Source of the DNA: M1-B18 sp048264125
Lineage (GTDB): Bacteria; Bacillota; Clostridia; Peptostreptococcales; Natronincolaceae
NCBI GenBank assembly: GCA_048264125.1
Contig: JBLXDM010000002.1
Span: 434,001 to 498,000, forward strand
DNA length: 64,000 bases
Direction of reading: 5' to 3'
Shown: positions 43,764-52,836 of the stretch, piece after piece
Position numbering within the stretch: the stretch's first letter is position 1
Layout: the number at the start of each line of letters is the position of its first letter
Program-made: the position numbers and the translations under genes
Notes under the pieces: model-generated
Told to the model about the DNA's origin: nothing
Seen by the model: only the letters and a program-made list of their open reading frames with translations
The model's database searches: none

Positions 43764-45725
43764 CTAGCTCAATGGTACCCCCGGTACGATTTCCCCATCA
43801 ACTGTCCCCAGAACCAGCTTATCCTCATGGGAAGCAGCTAATATCATGCCCTGAGACTCTATACCTCTTAGTTTCACAGGCTTAAGGTTTGCCAATAGCA
43901 GCACTGTTTTACCCACCATATCCTCCGGCTTATAATGCGCTGCTATACCGGATACCACCTGTCTTGTTTCGTCACCAACCTGAAGCTGCAGCACCAGTAG
44001 CTTATCTGCCTTTGGATGCTTTTCAGCCTTGATTACCTTCGCTGCCCTTATGTCTATCTTATCAAAGTCATCAATGGTGATTTCTGCCTTAGGCTCTATC
44101 TTTAAGGTCTCTTTTTCCTCAGGTATTCCGTTTATTTTTTTGAAATAATCAGCATTTACCCTTTCCAGCTCCTCAATCTCCTTATCAGCCTCTAGTCTAG
44201 GGAAAAGCACATCGCCTCTTTGTACCTTTATGCCTGCAGGTAGCTTACCAAATACCGATGCATCCTCCCAGCCGATGCCTTCTTCTCCCTCGATACCCAA
44301 CTGTGCCCAGATTTTACCTGAAGTCGCCTCCATAAAGGGCTTCAATAAAATGGAGATAATTCTAATACTGTCTGCTAAATTATACATCACTACATCTAAT
44401 CTGTCCTTATTTGCCTCATCCTTTGCCAGGATCCAAGGAGTTGTTTCATCAATGTATTTATTAACTCTGCGGATTACCTTCCATATTTCCTCCAACGCCT
44501 GATGGAATTGAAGCTTATCAATTGCATCCTCTACCTTTGCTGCTGCAGAGGTTGCCAGCCTTCTTACTTCCTCATCCAGCTCCGTAGCTGCCTTAGCCTC
44601 AGGAATGATGCCATCATTGTATTTTTCGATCATACTGATGCTTCGGCTTAACAGGTTACCCAAGTCATTGGACAAATCCGCATTAAATCTATTGATAAAG
44701 ATTCTGTTGGTATAGGTTCCATCATAGCCAAAGGTGAATTCCCTCAGCAGGAAGTATTTTAACGCATCTAGGCCGTATCTCTCAATTAAAGGCTCCGGAT
44801 ATACGATATTTCCCTTTGATTTTGACATTTTGTCGTCTCCGAACATAATCCAGCCATGACCATATACCAGCTTCGGTAATGGTTCATCTAAAGCCATCAG
44901 CATTGCAGGCCATATAATTGTATGGAACCTGATGATTTCCTTCGCCATGATATGAACATTGGCAGGCCAATATTTCTCGTATTTTTCTGTATTTTCGGAG
45001 CCATAGCCCAGCCCTGTAATATAGTTAGAAAGCGCATCTATCCATACATATATAACATGCTTCGGGTCAAAGGGAACGGGAATACCCCAGTTGAAGGTTG
45101 TCCTTGAAACACATAAATCCTCCAGGCCTGGCTTTAGGAAATTGTTCAGCATTTCATTTCTTCTGGAGTCCGGAAAGCAGATTTCAGGATGCTCATCATA
45201 ATATTTTAGTAGACGGTCCTGGTACTTGGATAGCTTGAAGAAATAAGCCTCCTCCTTAGCCAAATGGGCCGGACGTCCACAATCGGGACATAAGTTGCCC
45301 TCCTTCAGCTGAGTATCCGTCCAAAAGGATTCGCAGGGGGTACAATACCAGCCTTCATATTCACTTTTATAGATATCTCCCTGATCGTATAGCCTTTGAA
45401 AAATTCCCTGTACAGCCTTAACGTGATGATCGTCGGTTGTACGGATAAAGATATCATAGGATATATCCATGCTTTTCCATATTTCCTTTATATCCCTTAC
45501 AATCTCATCCACATATGCCTTAGGGGTCATTCCCTTTGCTTCAGCAGCTTTTTGAATCTTCTCACCATGCTCGTCGGTACCGGTTAAAAACTGCACGTCA
45601 TACCCTGTAAAACGCTTGAACCGGGCCAAAACATCGGCTGCAACTGTAGTATAGGTATGCCCAATATGAAGCTTTGCACTGGGATAATAGATGGGGGTTG
45701 TAACATAATAGGTGCCTTTTTTCAT
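43764..45725 (-). CDS. metG: Methionyl-tRNA synthetase
   Basis: 653 aa: class I HIGH-type motif YYPSAKLHIGHTYTTV (about 12-27), zinc site CTPCESF and CPDCGRP (about 127-148), KMSKSKGN (about 300), anticodon domain, and a C-terminal tRNA-binding domain (about 545-653; FDKIDIRAAKVIKAEKHPKADKLLVLQL). It charges tRNA-Met. A T-box leader directly upstream implies induction when charged tRNA-Met is scarce. tatD follows after 12 bp. Confidence 0.98.
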   Translation of the reverse strand: MKKGTYYVTTPIYYPSAKLHIGHTYTTVAADVLARFKRFTGYDVQFLTGTDEHGEKIQKAAEAKGMTPKAYVDEIVRDIKEIWKSMDISYDIFIRTTDDHHVKAVQGIFQRLYDQGDIYKSEYEGWYCTPCESFWTDTQLKEGNLCPDCGRPAHLAKEEAYFFKLSKYQDRLLKYYDEHPEICFPDSRRNEMLNNFLKPGLEDLCVSRTTFNWGIPVPFDPKHVIYVWIDALSNYITGLGYGSENTEKYEKYWPANVHIMAKEIIRFHTIIWPAMLMALDEPLPKLVYGHGWIMFGDDKMSKSKGNIVYPEPLIERYGLDALKYFLLREFTFGYDGTYTNRIFINRFNADLSNDLGNLLSRSISMIEKYNDGIIPEAKAATELDEEVRRLATSAAAKVEDAIDKLQFHQALEEIWKVIRRVNKYIDETTPWILAKDEANKDRLDVVMYNLADSIRIISILLKPFMEATSGKIWAQLGIEGEEGIGWEDASVFGKLPAGIKVQRGDVLFPRLEADKEIEELERVNADYFKKINGIPEEKETLKIEPKAEITIDDFDKIDIRAAKVIKAEKHPKADKLLVLQLQVGDETRQVVSGIAAHYKPEDMVGKTVLLLANLKPVKLRGIESQGMILAASHEDKLVLGTVDGEIVPGVPLS

Positions 45726-45785
45726 TTTCCTTCCTCCTTATAGCCAATTTTTTATAGCTTTACCTAAAAATTTAAAATAAACATC

Positions 45786-46050
45786 AAAAAACCCTCGCCC
45801 CAACAAAGGGACGAGGGTTAACTCGCGATACCACCCTAATTTATCATTGCCTTTCAACAATAAACTCAGTAGGTGAAAGCCTTCACCTTGCCCTTCTAAC
45901 GGAGGCAACTCCGATATGGTCTAAATGCATTAGCGGTTCAACCATATAGTTCAGGGGCCATCTTCAGTTGATTCCTTCAGCACCGGCTTTCACCTGCCCC
46001 GGCTCTCTTTTAGCTGCTGTCCTCCACCTACTCTTCCCGTCATTACTTTT
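45786..46050 (-). promoter_or_regulatory. T-box leader of metG
   Basis: On the minus strand the leader has a Stem I region (AGAGAGCCGGGG, GGTGCTGAAGG), a specifier-type segment CTGAACTATATGGTTGAACC containing an ATG (Met) codon, and the T-box sequence AATTAGGGTGGTATCGCGAG at about 45823-45842. The terminator CCCTCGTCCC/GGGGCGAGGG (45792-45817) with TTTTTTG follows, 60 nt before metG. Uncharged tRNA-Met should stabilise the antiterminator and permit read-through. Confidence 0.94.
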
Positions 46051-46133
46051 CATTTAAATAGTATTATACAATAATATATTCCAATATACATAAATTGTCA
46101 AGGAATATTGTGTTTTTAAAGGTGATATGCTAT

Positions 46134-47072
46134 TCAGCCCTTCAATTTATTAGAGGCTTTAACTGCGTTCAATATTGCCTTTTCCATAGCCTCATTCGCC
46201 AGAAGTCCAATAACATTTATATCCGCCTTTAAATTACCTGTGGACAGGGTATAGATGGTGTCCCCATCCAGCTGTGTATGTACGGGTCTGATGACACGAG
46301 CATAGGCATTATGTGTCATGGCGGCTACTTTTTTTGCCTCTGCCTTAGTCAGGGCAGCATTAGTTGCCACCACCCCCAGTGTGGTGTTTTCCATAAAGGC
46401 GTTTTCCTTCATGACCGTCATAGACTTCATAATCTCCAGAGTATTTAAAAAGGTGCTTTTATCAGGACCTGTGGCTCCTGCTATTATACTGTTAATCTCC
46501 GGATCAACGATATCACCAAAGGCATTTACCGCCACTATGGCACCTACTACGATGTCCCCCAGCTGTATACTCCAGGTTCCTATGCCACCCTCCATTGCAT
46601 TGGCTGCACCGGCTATCTTGCCTACGGTGGCCCCTGCTCCTGCCCCCAAAAGCCCCTGTCTATATTCCTTAGCACTGGCATTTATGCAGGCTCTATAGCC
46701 CATTGCGCTGTCGGGACGACGCTTAGGATTTCCTACACCTAAGTCAAAGAGGACTGATGCCGGAACAATGGGAACACGCGCCACCCCCACATCAAAGCCT
46801 ATCTCTCTCTCCTCCAAATACGCCATAACACCTCCGGCAGCCTCCAGACCGAAGGCACTTCCCCCCGTCAACAATATACCATGCACCTTATCCACCATGT
46901 TTACGGGGTCCAGCAGAGCCGTTTCCCTGCTGCCGGGAGCGCCTCCTCTTATATCCACTCCGGCAGTAGCACCGTCTTCACATAATATTACAGTACAGCC
47001 GGTTCTGTCCTCCATGTCCTCTGCATGTCCAACCTTAATGCCTGGCACATCGACAATCCCTCTTTCCGTCAT
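46134..47072 (-). CDS. P1-family (DmpA/BapA, S58) aminopeptidase
   Basis: 312 aa. It opens RGIVDVPGIKVGHAEDMEDRTGCTVILCEDGATAGVDIRGGAPGSRETALLDP and continues HGILLTGGSAFGLEAAGGVM, the hallmark of the DmpA/L-aminopeptidase family, whose precursor self-cleaves into two chains. The expected cleavage and nucleophile region is around NTTLGVVATNAALTKAEAKKVA (about 240). It could release N-terminal D- or beta-amino acids; the substrate is unknown. GGAAGGAGGA precedes the ATG, directly abutting a dispersed repeat. Confidence 0.92.
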   Translation of the reverse strand: MTERGIVDVPGIKVGHAEDMEDRTGCTVILCEDGATAGVDIRGGAPGSRETALLDPVNMVDKVHGILLTGGSAFGLEAAGGVMAYLEEREIGFDVGVARVPIVPASVLFDLGVGNPKRRPDSAMGYRACINASAKEYRQGLLGAGAGATVGKIAGAANAMEGGIGTWSIQLGDIVVGAIVAVNAFGDIVDPEINSIIAGATGPDKSTFLNTLEIMKSMTVMKENAFMENTTLGVVATNAALTKAEAKKVAAMTHNAYARVIRPVHTQLDGDTIYTLSTGNLKADINVIGLLANEAMEKAILNAVKASNKLKG

Positions 47073-47086
47073 GCTGATCCTCCTTC

Positions 47087-47133
47087 CTTTTGACTTTGTA
47101 TAAACCTACCTCTCATCTTATTATGCAATTTTC
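47087..47133. repeat. Dispersed repeat, copy 2 (half palindrome)
   Basis: CTTTTGACTTTGTATAAAC (identical to the right arm of the palindrome at 32932-32950), then 12 nt, then TTATTATGCAATTTTCTCAT. It fills the short gap between spmB and the P1 peptidase gene. Confidence 0.6.
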
Positions 47134-47664
47134 TCATCCAAAAAACCACCTGCATATATACACTGAGGCTATTACTGCAGCAGCATGGGAAATCAAGGCA
47201 GCTGCGGCAGTGTGCCGGCTCTTTTTTATCCCTACAGCACCGAAATATACAGCCATAGTAAAAAAAATTGTCTCGGCTGAGCCCATCATTATTGAAGCAA
47301 CCCTTCCAACAAAGCTGTCGGCTCCGTAATGCTGAAGTATGTCCCTAAGGACCGCCAGAGCACCACTGCCGGAAACTGGGCGTATAAAGGCCAACGGCAG
47401 CACCTCCGCCGGAATACCAAGGGGCTTTAAAAGAGGTGCAAAAATCCCCACCAAAAAATCCATCCCTCCGGATTTTCTTAATACTCCAATGGCTAAAAAT
47501 ATAGCGATAAGATAGGGCATTATCTTCAGTGCAGTTTTAAAGCCCTCCCCTGCCCCCTCGATGAAGGCTTCATATATATTTACTCCCTTAAAATAGCCAT
47601 GTATTAATATGATCGACATCATGGCGGGTATTGCAAATATTGACAATAGATTTAACAGCCTCAT
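47134..47664 (-). CDS. spmB: Spore maturation protein B
   Basis: 176 aa, a Gate-domain membrane protein of the SpmB type: GYFKGVNIYEAFIEGAGEGFKTALKIMPYLIAIFLAIGVLRKSGGMDFL, then RPVSGSGALAVLRDIL. With SpmA it is needed for core dehydration and heat resistance of spores. It overlaps the spmA stop by one base, so the two are translationally coupled. Confidence 0.95.
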   Translation of the reverse strand: MRLLNLLSIFAIPAMMSIILIHGYFKGVNIYEAFIEGAGEGFKTALKIMPYLIAIFLAIGVLRKSGGMDFLVGIFAPLLKPLGIPAEVLPLAFIRPVSGSGALAVLRDILQHYGADSFVGRVASIMMGSAETIFFTMAVYFGAVGIKKSRHTAAAALISHAAAVIASVYICRWFFG

Positions 47665-48239
47665 TATATTTTACCCCCCTCCAGCAGCTTGCAAACAGCA
47701 ACACCCACAACAGTTGAGACCGTTGTTGCTAAAAGGGCCGGAGCTATTATTTCAGCCGGCACCATGGAGCCTGCATCCGCCCTCAGCTTTAAAACATTTA
47801 GGGGTATAAGCTGTATGGAGGACATATTTATTACCAAAAACATGCACATTGCATTGCTGGCGGTATCTCGCCCCTTATTCAGGCTTTGCAGCTCCTCCAT
47901 TGCCTTTAGCCCCAGTGCTGTTGCTGAATTCCCTGCGCCGAACATATTGGCTACCATGTTCATCATCATTGCACTTACAGCCGGGTGGTTTTCAGGCACC
48001 GAAGGGAACAGCAGTCTGGTTACAGGCCTCATTAGGGCTGACAGACTGTTTATAAGACCGGATTTTTTTGCCACATTCATAAGCCCCAGCCAGATAGACA
48101 TGATACCCGTCAATCCAATGGCAAACACCACTGCCTCCTGCGTATCCTGAAGAATAACCTCATTAACAATGTCAATATTTCCTGTATATAGTGCTGCCAT
48201 TATTCCGAAAATAATCATAAAGAACCATACCTTGTTCAT
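47664..48239 (-). CDS. spmA: Spore maturation protein A
   Basis: 191 aa, membrane Gate domain: MNKVWFFMIIFGIMAALYTGNIDIVNEVIL, LTGIMSIWLGLMNVAKKSGL, MMNMVANMFGAGNSATALGLKAMEEL. This matches SpmA closely. The GGGGTGG sequence precedes the ATG. First gene of spmA-spmB, divergent from pncB. Confidence 0.96.
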   Translation of the reverse strand: MNKVWFFMIIFGIMAALYTGNIDIVNEVILQDTQEAVVFAIGLTGIMSIWLGLMNVAKKSGLINSLSALMRPVTRLLFPSVPENHPAVSAMMMNMVANMFGAGNSATALGLKAMEELQSLNKGRDTASNAMCMFLVINMSSIQLIPLNVLKLRADAGSMVPAEIIAPALLATTVSTVVGVAVCKLLEGGKI

Positions 48240-48364
48240 TCAACCCCACCCCTTTAGGTAAATTTAAAGCCCTCACTTAGTATTACTATTAAGCTCCCTG
48301 GGGGTTTATGATAGTTGCTGAGAAAAAGACGAAGTCGCTCCTCCTCCTCAATTTATAAGTGGTC

Positions 48365-48388
48365 TATTGACGAAATATTTGTTATAAT
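48365..48388 (+). promoter_or_regulatory. Candidate extended -10 promoter of pncB with Spo0A-box-like site
   Basis: TTGTTATAAT (TG then TATAAT at 48383-48388) lies about 44 nt before pncB; TTGACGAAA at 48367-48375 fits the 0A-box pattern TGNCGAA and may also act as a poorly spaced -35. Confidence 0.35.
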
Positions 48389-48431
48389 TATTTAAATCAA
48401 CAATTTTCTTGTTTTAGGAAAGGATAAGCTA

Positions 48432-49865
48432 ATGAAAAATCATACCTTGTTAACAGATTTTTATCAATTAACCATGATGAATGGCTATTTAAAAAATAAT
48501 GTTCATAATGACATTGTAGTCTTTGATTTGTTTTTCAGAAAAAATCCGTCTGAAAACAGCTACACCATAATATGTGGACTGGAGCAGGTTATTAATTACA
48601 TTGAAAATCTTCAATTTTCAGAGGAGGATATAGACTACCTAAGGAGCTTGGACAGCTTTGACGAGGAGTTTTTTCAGGTCTTAAGGGAGTTTAAATTTAC
48701 AGGCGACATCTATAGTGTTCCTGAGGGCTCTGTTATGTTTCCCTACGAGCCCATACTCAGAATTAAAGCCACCTGCTTTGAGGCTCAGCTTATAGAAACC
48801 GCTTTGCTGAATATGATCAACTTTCAGTCCTTGATTGCCACCAAGGCAGCCAGGGTTTGCACCGCCGCAAAGGGAGACCCTGTTTTAGAATTCGGATTAA
48901 GACGTGCCCAAGGCCCGGATGCAGCAATATATGGAGCCAGAGCGGCCTATATCGGGGGCTGTGCAGGAACCTCCAACGTTCTGGCGGGTAAAATGTTCAA
49001 TATACCTGTCTCAGGCACCCAGGCCCATAGCTGGATTCAAAAATTTGACACTGAGCTGGAGGCCTTCAGAGCCTATGCGAAGATTTACCCCCATAATTGT
49101 CTGCTACTGGTGGACACCTATGATACCTTGAAGAGCGGAGTTCCAAATGCCATAACAGTTTTTAAGGAGCTTGAGGCGGAGGGCTTTATACCCTCAGGAA
49201 TTAGAATCGATTCCGGAGACATTGCCTATCTTTCCAAAGAGGCGAGAAGGCTATTGGACGCTGCCGGATTTCCCGATGTAAAAATTGTAGCCTCCAGTGA
49301 TTTAGACGAGGATGTGATAAACAGCTTGAAAATCCAGGATGCTGCAGTTGATTCCTGGGGAGTGGGAACTAACCTTATAACCTCAAAGGGCTGCCCTGCT
49401 TTGGGTGGCGTATATAAGCTTGCTGCTGTTGAAGAAAATGGAGTACTGCTGCCCAAAATTAAGATTTCTGAGAATCCAGAAAAAATAACAAACCCCGGCT
49501 ACAAGAAGGTGGTCAGGATATACGATAAAAATGGTGAATTTGCACTGGCAGATGTCATAATGCTGGAGGATGAGGTAGTTGACACCGACAAGCCCCTGAC
49601 AATTTTTCACCCAATCTATACCTGGAAAAAGAAGACCTTTACAAACTATAGTATTAAGGAGCTGCTGGTGCCTATTTTTGTGGATGGCCAATTGGTATAC
49701 AAAAGAAGGTCAACGGAGGAAATCCGGGAGTATGCTAAAACAGAGCTGACCACCCTATGGCCAGAGTATAAAAGATTGAACAGACCCCAGCTGTATAAGG
49801 TGGACTTGTCTGAAAGGCTTTGGAGGCTTAAGGATACCATGGTGAATTCAATACGTAATGAATAA
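48432..49865 (+). CDS. pncB: Nicotinate phosphoribosyltransferase
   Basis: 477 aa beginning HTLLTDFYQLTMMNGYLKN, with EFGLRRAQGPDAAIYGARAAYIGG (about 155), SGTQAHSWIQKF (about 193), LLVDTYDT (about 223) and IRIDSGDIAYLSKEAR (about 257), all conserved in PncB. It makes NaMN from nicotinate and PRPP for NAD salvage. AGGAAAGGATAAGCTA precedes the ATG. Convergent with cca, with a shared terminator. Confidence 0.97.
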   Translation: MKNHTLLTDFYQLTMMNGYLKNNVHNDIVVFDLFFRKNPSENSYTIICGLEQVINYIENLQFSEEDIDYLRSLDSFDEEFFQVLREFKFTGDIYSVPEGSVMFPYEPILRIKATCFEAQLIETALLNMINFQSLIATKAARVCTAAKGDPVLEFGLRRAQGPDAAIYGARAAYIGGCAGTSNVLAGKMFNIPVSGTQAHSWIQKFDTELEAFRAYAKIYPHNCLLLVDTYDTLKSGVPNAITVFKELEAEGFIPSGIRIDSGDIAYLSKEARRLLDAAGFPDVKIVASSDLDEDVINSLKIQDAAVDSWGVGTNLITSKGCPALGGVYKLAAVEENGVLLPKIKISENPEKITNPGYKKVVRIYDKNGEFALADVIMLEDEVVDTDKPLTIFHPIYTWKKKTFTNYSIKELLVPIFVDGQLVYKRRSTEEIREYAKTELTTLWPEYKRLNRPQLYKVDLSERLWRLKDTMVNSIRNE

Positions 49866-49876
49866 TGAATAAGAAA

Positions 49877-49905
49877 AAGCAAGCGGCTCACCGCTTGCTT
49901 TTATT
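49877..49905. terminator. Bidirectional terminator between pncB and cca
   Basis: Ten-bp perfect stem AAGCAAGCGG/CCGCTTGCTT with 4-nt loop, T-run on each strand (TTATTTATT plus, TTTTCTTATT minus). Confidence 0.9.
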
Positions 49906-51331
49906 TATTCTCTTCCATCAGCTCTTTTGCATAATTAATAACATTTTCCTTCGATTCGGATATCTGTCCGAAATATATGGCCTTTCTGATTTCCTCCAGC
50001 AGCTGACCAACCCTTTGTCCCTCCTCTATATTGAGGGCCTCCATCAGCTCTCTGCCGGTGACTATGCTGCTTAGCCTTTCTATAGGCTTGAATCTTGTCA
50101 GATAGTTGTTGGCTATATATTCTATATGAACCTTGAACATCCCCATCTCCTCATTGGGATCTAGAAGCTTTCTGGTGGCAATTATGTCCGCCAGTGATAT
50201 CAATAGAATGTCCAGAGTTTCCTCCTGCATATCCGTAAAGGTCTTGTAAAGGGCTCTTCCGCTAACATCATTGGTCTTATAAAGCACCAGTGGTATCATA
50301 TGAAGAGCTACATACTTGTATAAAATATCCTTTTCTCTTGTGCTGAGCTTTAGCCTTTCAGCATAATCCCTTACGATTTCAGCTCCCGTTATTTCATGTC
50401 CTCTAAATCGAGTCCTGCCCATATTATCCACTCTCTTGGCGGAGGGCTTTCCTATGTCATGGAATAATGCCCCCAGCTTCAGCAGCTCCAATCTTGTGCG
50501 ATCCGCTGCTATTATTTCAGAGGTATGCCTCTCATAGGCCTCACGAATATGTCCCTCGAAAAAGTCCTTGGAATAAATAACGCTTTCTGCCAGCTTCATG
50601 GTATATATGGAATGGGTCCAGCAATCAACCACATGATACTTGCACTCCCCTACATCCTTCATTACCTCAAGGTCGGGGAAAATCTGATTTAGAAGCCCCA
50701 GCTTAGCTTCCATATAGCTTAGATAAAAGTAGCTGTTGTCCTTCTTCAATATAGCAAAAAGCTCAGGAGTTATCCGTTCTCCCGCTACAGTATTCAGCAG
50801 CTCAGCATGCTTATTTATAAGTTGAATTGTCTCCTCATCTATTTCAAACTCCAGCTCCGCCATAAGCCTAGCCGCCCTGATAAGCCGTACGGGGTCTTCG
50901 GTAAAGACCTCCTGGCTCATATGCCTTATCAGCTTCTTCTTAATGTGCTGCCTTCCCTCAAAGGGGTCGATAAGCTTGTTTTGCTGTAAGGGCCATTCAT
51001 TTACGATATCATATGCCATAGCATTGATGGTAAAGTCTCTGCCGGCTAAATCCTGTTGGATTACCTCACCACGCATTTTAGCAATATCTATTTGTAATCC
51101 TGTTTTTAAAACAATACGATAAATTTCATGCTGCTTATCCAGCTCTACCAAAGAGCCCTCCAGCTGACGTTGAAGCTTAGCTGCAAAATCCTTTGGTGAA
51201 CAGCTGACAACAAGGTCCAAATCCTTTGTCTCACGATTTAACAATATGTCCCGTAAACTTCCACCCACAAGGTAAACCTCAGTCTTTAAATTTTCCCTCA
51301 GCTGAAGTATACAGGTAATTATCGCCTTCAT
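49901..51331 (-). CDS. cca: CCA tRNA nucleotidyltransferase / poly(A) polymerase family, with HD domain
   Basis: 476 aa with the class II nucleotidyltransferase head LVGGSLRDILLNRETKDLDLVV (about 21-42), RDFTINAMAYDI (about 98), RLIRAARLMAELEFEID (about 148), and a C-terminal HD domain with LFHDIGKPSAKRVDNMGR (about 288). It adds or repairs the CCA end of tRNAs; the HD domain may give phosphatase activity as in some family members. Monocistronic. Poly(A) polymerase activity cannot be excluded. Confidence 0.93.
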   Translation of the reverse strand: MKAIITCILQLRENLKTEVYLVGGSLRDILLNRETKDLDLVVSCSPKDFAAKLQRQLEGSLVELDKQHEIYRIVLKTGLQIDIAKMRGEVIQQDLAGRDFTINAMAYDIVNEWPLQQNKLIDPFEGRQHIKKKLIRHMSQEVFTEDPVRLIRAARLMAELEFEIDEETIQLINKHAELLNTVAGERITPELFAILKKDNSYFYLSYMEAKLGLLNQIFPDLEVMKDVGECKYHVVDCWTHSIYTMKLAESVIYSKDFFEGHIREAYERHTSEIIAADRTRLELLKLGALFHDIGKPSAKRVDNMGRTRFRGHEITGAEIVRDYAERLKLSTREKDILYKYVALHMIPLVLYKTNDVSGRALYKTFTDMQEETLDILLISLADIIATRKLLDPNEEMGMFKVHIEYIANNYLTRFKPIERLSSIVTGRELMEALNIEEGQRVGQLLEEIRKAIYFGQISESKENVINYAKELMEENK

Positions 51332-51373
51332 TAATATCCTCTCCTTAGAAGCTATAATATCTAAAACTTATAT

Positions 51374-51647
51374 TTCGACAAATTGTATTTTTATTACTTT
51401 AAATTATACCCTTTTAATATACACCATAAAAATATTTTTTAAAAGTGATGATAATTATTTGTCAAAGCCTCTGTTTTCAAGAAACCACTAGTATTTTCAA
51501 GGCCTTGAGCAGGGTATTTCTCCTATGAATTTTTATTCGAAATTTATACATATATAGTTGACTTTTTATTACATTTTTGGTACTATTTAATTAATGAATG
51601 TCGAAATTTGTTGTATAATATAGCAAATTATAGAATATGTTGTCGAA
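51374..51647 (+). promoter_or_regulatory. abrB promoter with three Spo0A boxes
   Basis: TTGACT (51558-51563), 17 nt, TACTAT (51581-51586) is a good sigma-A promoter. TGTCGAA occurs at 51599-51605 and 51641-51647 just downstream, and as its complement TTCGACA at 51374-51380. In B. subtilis Spo0A-P represses abrB through TGTCGAA boxes located downstream of its promoter; the layout here is the same. A second TATAAT (51614-51619) may be another -10. Confidence 0.75.
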
Positions 51648-51692
51648 ATTCGGCATAAATACTTATAGAACTAATGAAGGGGGGAAATAAAA

Positions 51693-51929
51693 TTGAAATC
51701 TACAGGTATAGTTAGAAAGGTTGACGAGCTGGGTAGAATTGTATTACCAATCGAGCTTCGTCGTACTCTCGGTATTGAGGAAAAGGATGCCCTGGAAATA
51801 TATGTTGATGGCGAAAGCATAATTCTTAAGAAATATGAGCCAGCTTGTATATTCTGCGGTAATGCAAAGGATGTTACTGTTTTTAAAAATAAAAACATCT
51901 GCTTAAGCTGCGCAAGTCAAATTAAATAG
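51693..51929 (+). CDS. abrB: AbrB-family transition-state regulator with Cys pairs
   Basis: 78 aa starting at TTG 51693 after GAAGGGGGGAAATAAAA. The N-terminal AbrB DNA-binding hairpin (MKSTGIVRKVDELGRIVLPIELRRTLGI) is followed by a short C-terminal segment with CIFC and CLSC pairs (about 52-55 and 72-75) that could bind a metal or form disulfides. AbrB holds down post-exponential genes during growth. The Spo0A boxes upstream support the assignment. Confidence 0.93.
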   Translation: MKSTGIVRKVDELGRIVLPIELRRTLGIEEKDALEIYVDGESIILKKYEPACIFCGNAKDVTVFKNKNICLSCASQIK

Positions 51930-51943
51930 TCTTTCTCCACTTA

Positions 51944-51972
51944 ATAGAGTCTTGTATAGACTCTATTTTTTT
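51944..51972 (+). terminator. Intrinsic terminator after abrB
   Basis: ATAGAGTCT/AGACTCTAT stem followed by TTTTTTTC; it lies immediately before the convergent rsmI stop. Confidence 0.9.
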
Positions 51973-51981
51973 CGCCCTACT

Positions 51982-52836
51982 TTACAGCTCTATTGCCTCA
52001 TTGTAGACCTCTCGCTTCGGTAATCCTCTAAGCCTTGCCACCTCTTTTATTGCATCCTTTTTATCTATGCCCGTCTCCATCAATTCAATTAAATGCGCCC
52101 TAACTGTTGCCTCCGTATTAAAGGCTGGCTTTGGAACCGCTTCTTCACCTGAGGCTTCACATATAATTACAAATTCCCCCTTGGGCGTATTTTCGTCGAA
52201 ATGCTGTATAATCTCCTCAAGGCTTCCCCTTATAATTTCCTCGTATTTTTTTGTTAGCTCTCTGGCAATCGCCAGTCTTCTGTTCCCCATATGCTTTAGT
52301 ATGTCCTTTAAGGTATCCTTCAGCCTGTGGGGTGCCTCATAGAAAATAATGGTGCGATCCTCACCCTTTATATGCTCCAATCTTTCCCTGCGTTTTTTCT
52401 TATCTCTATCTAAAAAGCCCTCAAAGGCAAATCTTTCTGTGCTCATTCCTGAGGCTACCAATGCCAGTATTCCTGCCGTAGCACCGGGTAAAACCTCTAC
52501 CTTTACATCATTTTCTATGCAAAGGGCCACCAGGTCCTCTCCAGGGTCCGATATCCCTGGCATTCCGGCATCGGAAACCAAGGCAATGCTCTTGCCCTCC
52601 AGAAGCTCCTTTAGTAAGGCCTCTCCCTTATGGTTCCTATTATGCTGATGATAGCTTGTTAGGGGCTTGCTGATTTCATAATGATTTAACAGCTTAATTG
52701 TATGTCTGGTATCCTCTGCTGCTACTAGGTCCACTTCCTTTAGAATTCTAAGCACCCTCAAGGTGATATCCTCAAGATTTCCTATTGGTGTGGGGCATAT
52801 ATATAGCTTTCCATTACTCAGCTGAATCATCTCCAA
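51982..52836 (-). CDS. rsmI: 16S rRNA 2'-O-ribose methyltransferase RsmI
   Basis: 284 aa tetrapyrrole-methylase fold: GKLYICPTPIGNLEDITLRVLRIL (about 9-32), AAEDTRHTIKLLNHYEI, LVSDAGMPGISDPGEDLV (about 85), FYEAPHRLKDTL. It methylates C1402 of 16S rRNA with its partner RsmH. It overlaps the upstream methyltransferase gene by 23 bp; the exact start within that overlap (TTG 52836, ATG 52830 or a later codon) is unclear. Confidence 0.95.
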   Translation of the reverse strand: MEMIQLSNGKLYICPTPIGNLEDITLRVLRILKEVDLVAAEDTRHTIKLLNHYEISKPLTSYHQHNRNHKGEALLKELLEGKSIALVSDAGMPGISDPGEDLVALCIENDVKVEVLPGATAGILALVASGMSTERFAFEGFLDRDKKKRRERLEHIKGEDRTIIFYEAPHRLKDTLKDILKHMGNRRLAIARELTKKYEEIIRGSLEEIIQHFDENTPKGEFVIICEASGEEAVPKPAFNTEATVRAHLIELMETGIDKKDAIKEVARLRGLPKREVYNEAIEL

